In this document: positions 62,873 to 64,000 of the stretch, in pieces
How the letters are laid out: each line of letters starts with the position of its first letter
Position numbering within the stretch: position 1 is the stretch's first letter
Assembly: GCA_003094535.1 (NCBI GenBank)
Contig: NATV01000107.1
Location: forward strand, 21,443 to 85,442
Length of the DNA stretch: 64,000 nucleotides
Direction: 5' to 3'
Source of the DNA: a gamma proteobacterium symbiont of Ctena orbiculata
GTDB lineage: Bacteria > Pseudomonadota > Gammaproteobacteria > Chromatiales > Chromatiaceae
Notes under the pieces: generated by a model
Database searches by the model: none
The model's input: only the letters and a program-made list of their open reading frames with translations
What the model was told of the DNA's origin: nothing
Position numbers and translations under genes: made by a program

Positions 62873-64000
62873 ATGGCACAACACCCAGTTACCTACATAC
62901 TGCCCGATGAACTCGACCTCGAGGGGCTGAAAAAAATACTCTCTGAGTCAAATCGCCTCTCCGAGGACAGCCCGGTCAAGGTGAGGCAAACCTATTTCGA
63001 TACGTATGATTGGCGGGTCTGGCAGGCGGGTGGCGAGCTGCTCCAGGAGCAGGGCGAAGAAAAAAGACTCTGCTGGGTGGACCGAAAAACCCATCGACAG
63101 TTTGCCTGCCAGCCGTCCGATTCACCCCCGGGATTTGCAGAGACTATTCCACAGGGTCAGCTAAAGGAGCGATTGACACCGGTATTGGAGATGCGGGTCC
63201 TGCTGCCCCTGGTGCATGTCAATCAACAACGCAACAGCCTACGGATTCTCGATTTTGAAGAGAAAACGGTTGCCAGGGTGGTATTGCAGAAGAATCAATT
63301 CAGCGCGGTCAAGGGAAAGAACAGAGGCGACCTGGAGGGACGCATCCTGTTGCTGCCGCTGAAGGGCTACGAAAGCGAGTTCCAAAAATTACAAAAACAG
63401 CTCGCCTCACTCAAGCTGCGGCAGTCGGAAAAGAGTCTCTATGAGGACGCGCTGCAGGGGATCGGCCGCAAACCGGGTGACTACAGTTCCAAGCTCAACT
63501 TCAGGCTCGACCCCGATGCCCCCGCCCATGTCACCGCGCGCCAGATCATGCTGAGTCTGCTCGATACCCTGGAGGCCAATATCGACGGCACCAGGGCGAA
63601 CCTGGATAGCGAATTCCTCCACGACTTGCGGGTGGCGACCAGGCGTACGCGTTCGGCAATGAGCCAGATAAAGGGGGTTTTCGATCCCCGGCAGCTGGAG
63701 CCCTTCAAGCAGGGGTTCGGCTGGATAGGCCAAATCACCGGTGAGACAAGGGATCTCGACGTCTATCTGCTGAACTACGCCGACTACCGTGCGTCGCTGC
63801 CGAGGGCGATACAGGATGATCTCGAGCCCTTCCATAGCTTCCTCCTGCAGCACCATAAGACGGCGCAGGCGGAGTTGGTAAAGAAGATAAACTCACCACA
63901 CTTCAGAAAGATGCTGAAGGGCTGGCGCAGTTGGCTGGAGCTCTCCGCCGAAAATAGTGATCAAGCGCCAAATGCACTACAGCCCACCGCCAAGCTGGCC
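62873..64000 (+). CDS. CYTH-like/CHAD domain protein, cut by window end
   Basis: An open frame of at least 376 codons from ATG 62873, still open at the window edge. Residues about 1-200 resemble a degenerate CYTH domain (TYFDTYDWRVWQAGGELLQE) lacking the usual N-terminal ExExK motif, so triphosphatase activity is doubtful. From about residue 215 a CHAD domain begins, with LHDLRVATRRTRSAMSQI and TGETRDLDVYLLNY, a histidine-rich helical fold that binds polyphosphate. Confidence 0.85.
   Translation, partial: MAQHPVTYILPDELDLEGLKKILSESNRLSEDSPVKVRQTYFDTYDWRVWQAGGELLQEQGEEKRLCWVDRKTHRQFACQPSDSPPGFAETIPQGQLKERLTPVLEMRVLLPLVHVNQQRNSLRILDFEEKTVARVVLQKNQFSAVKGKNRGDLEGRILLLPLKGYESEFQKLQKQLASLKLRQSEKSLYEDALQGIGRKPGDYSSKLNFRLDPDAPAHVTARQIMLSLLDTLEANIDGTRANLDSEFLHDLRVATRRTRSAMSQIKGVFDPRQLEPFKQGFGWIGQITGETRDLDVYLLNYADYRASLPRAIQDDLEPFHSFLLQHHKTAQAELVKKINSPHFRKMLKGWRSWLELSAENSDQAPNALQPTAKLA

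Overview
The window looks like chromosome from a sulfur-oxidising gammaproteobacterium, close to Chromatiales or a Sedimenticola/Thiodiazotropha-type lineage. The main reason is a complete reverse dissimilatory sulfite reductase locus, dsrABEFHCMKLJOPNRS (about 44.7-58.6 kb), in the gene order known from Allochromatium vinosum. A secreted Gly/Tyr-rich protein resembling sulfur globule envelope proteins, an FNR regulator with its own FNR box and a separate DsrE-family protein fit the same lifestyle. No rRNA or tRNA gene, CRISPR array or phage was seen. No insertion sequence was recognised.

Layout. 0-4 kb: Fur-boxed ferric iron ABC transporter. 4-13.5 kb: DsrE-like protein; TetR regulator divergent from a DUF1348 gene with two palindromic operators; a class II aldolase fused to a Dabb domain; a NodIJ-type ABC exporter; an ECF sigma/DUF3619-like/DUF3106 operon; an 11-residue-repeat secreted protein; a LysR/tautomerase divergent pair. 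13.5-18.6 kb: mltD, a YafS-like methyltransferase, rnhA and dnaQ (enterobacterial-type order without gloB), fnr, sulfur globule-like gene. 19-28 kb: housekeeping run pyrG-kdsA-eno-ftsB-ispD, then ispF-truD. ispD and ispF are separated by a toxin-antitoxin pair flanked by repeats and by a cNMP/HDOD regulator. 28-42 kb: accessory signalling and envelope region with two Ser/Thr kinases, two ECF sigma factors, an AraC regulator, a PKHD-type hydroxylase, a beta-barrel, a very basic secreted protein, two divergent secreted paralogues sharing an unnamed C-terminal domain, and a SYLF protein.

42.1-44.2 kb holds the most unusual unit: a minus-strand cluster divergent from dsrA that encodes a small protein, a helical protein, a Cas6/Cmx6-like RAMP protein with no CRISPR nearby, and a DsrC-like protein lacking both redox cysteines. 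A 16-bp palindrome lies in the shared intergenic region. 44.7-58.6 kb is the dsr operon: DsrAB oxidises sulfane sulfur to sulfite, DsrEFH and DsrC relay sulfur, DsrMKJOP links DsrC redox to the quinone and periplasm, DsrL supplies electrons or NADH chemistry, DsrN serves siroheme amidation, and DsrR/DsrS are accessory. Stem-loops sit in the dsrA-dsrB and dsrC-dsrM gaps, and a terminator follows dsrP. 58.6-64 kb: a Cys-containing conserved protein, hslR, grxC, pepN, and a CYTH/CHAD protein cut by the window end.

All calls come from reading the sequence and recalling family features; no database search was run. Start codons were moved from the longest frame where a Shine-Dalgarno or conserved N-terminus supported it.
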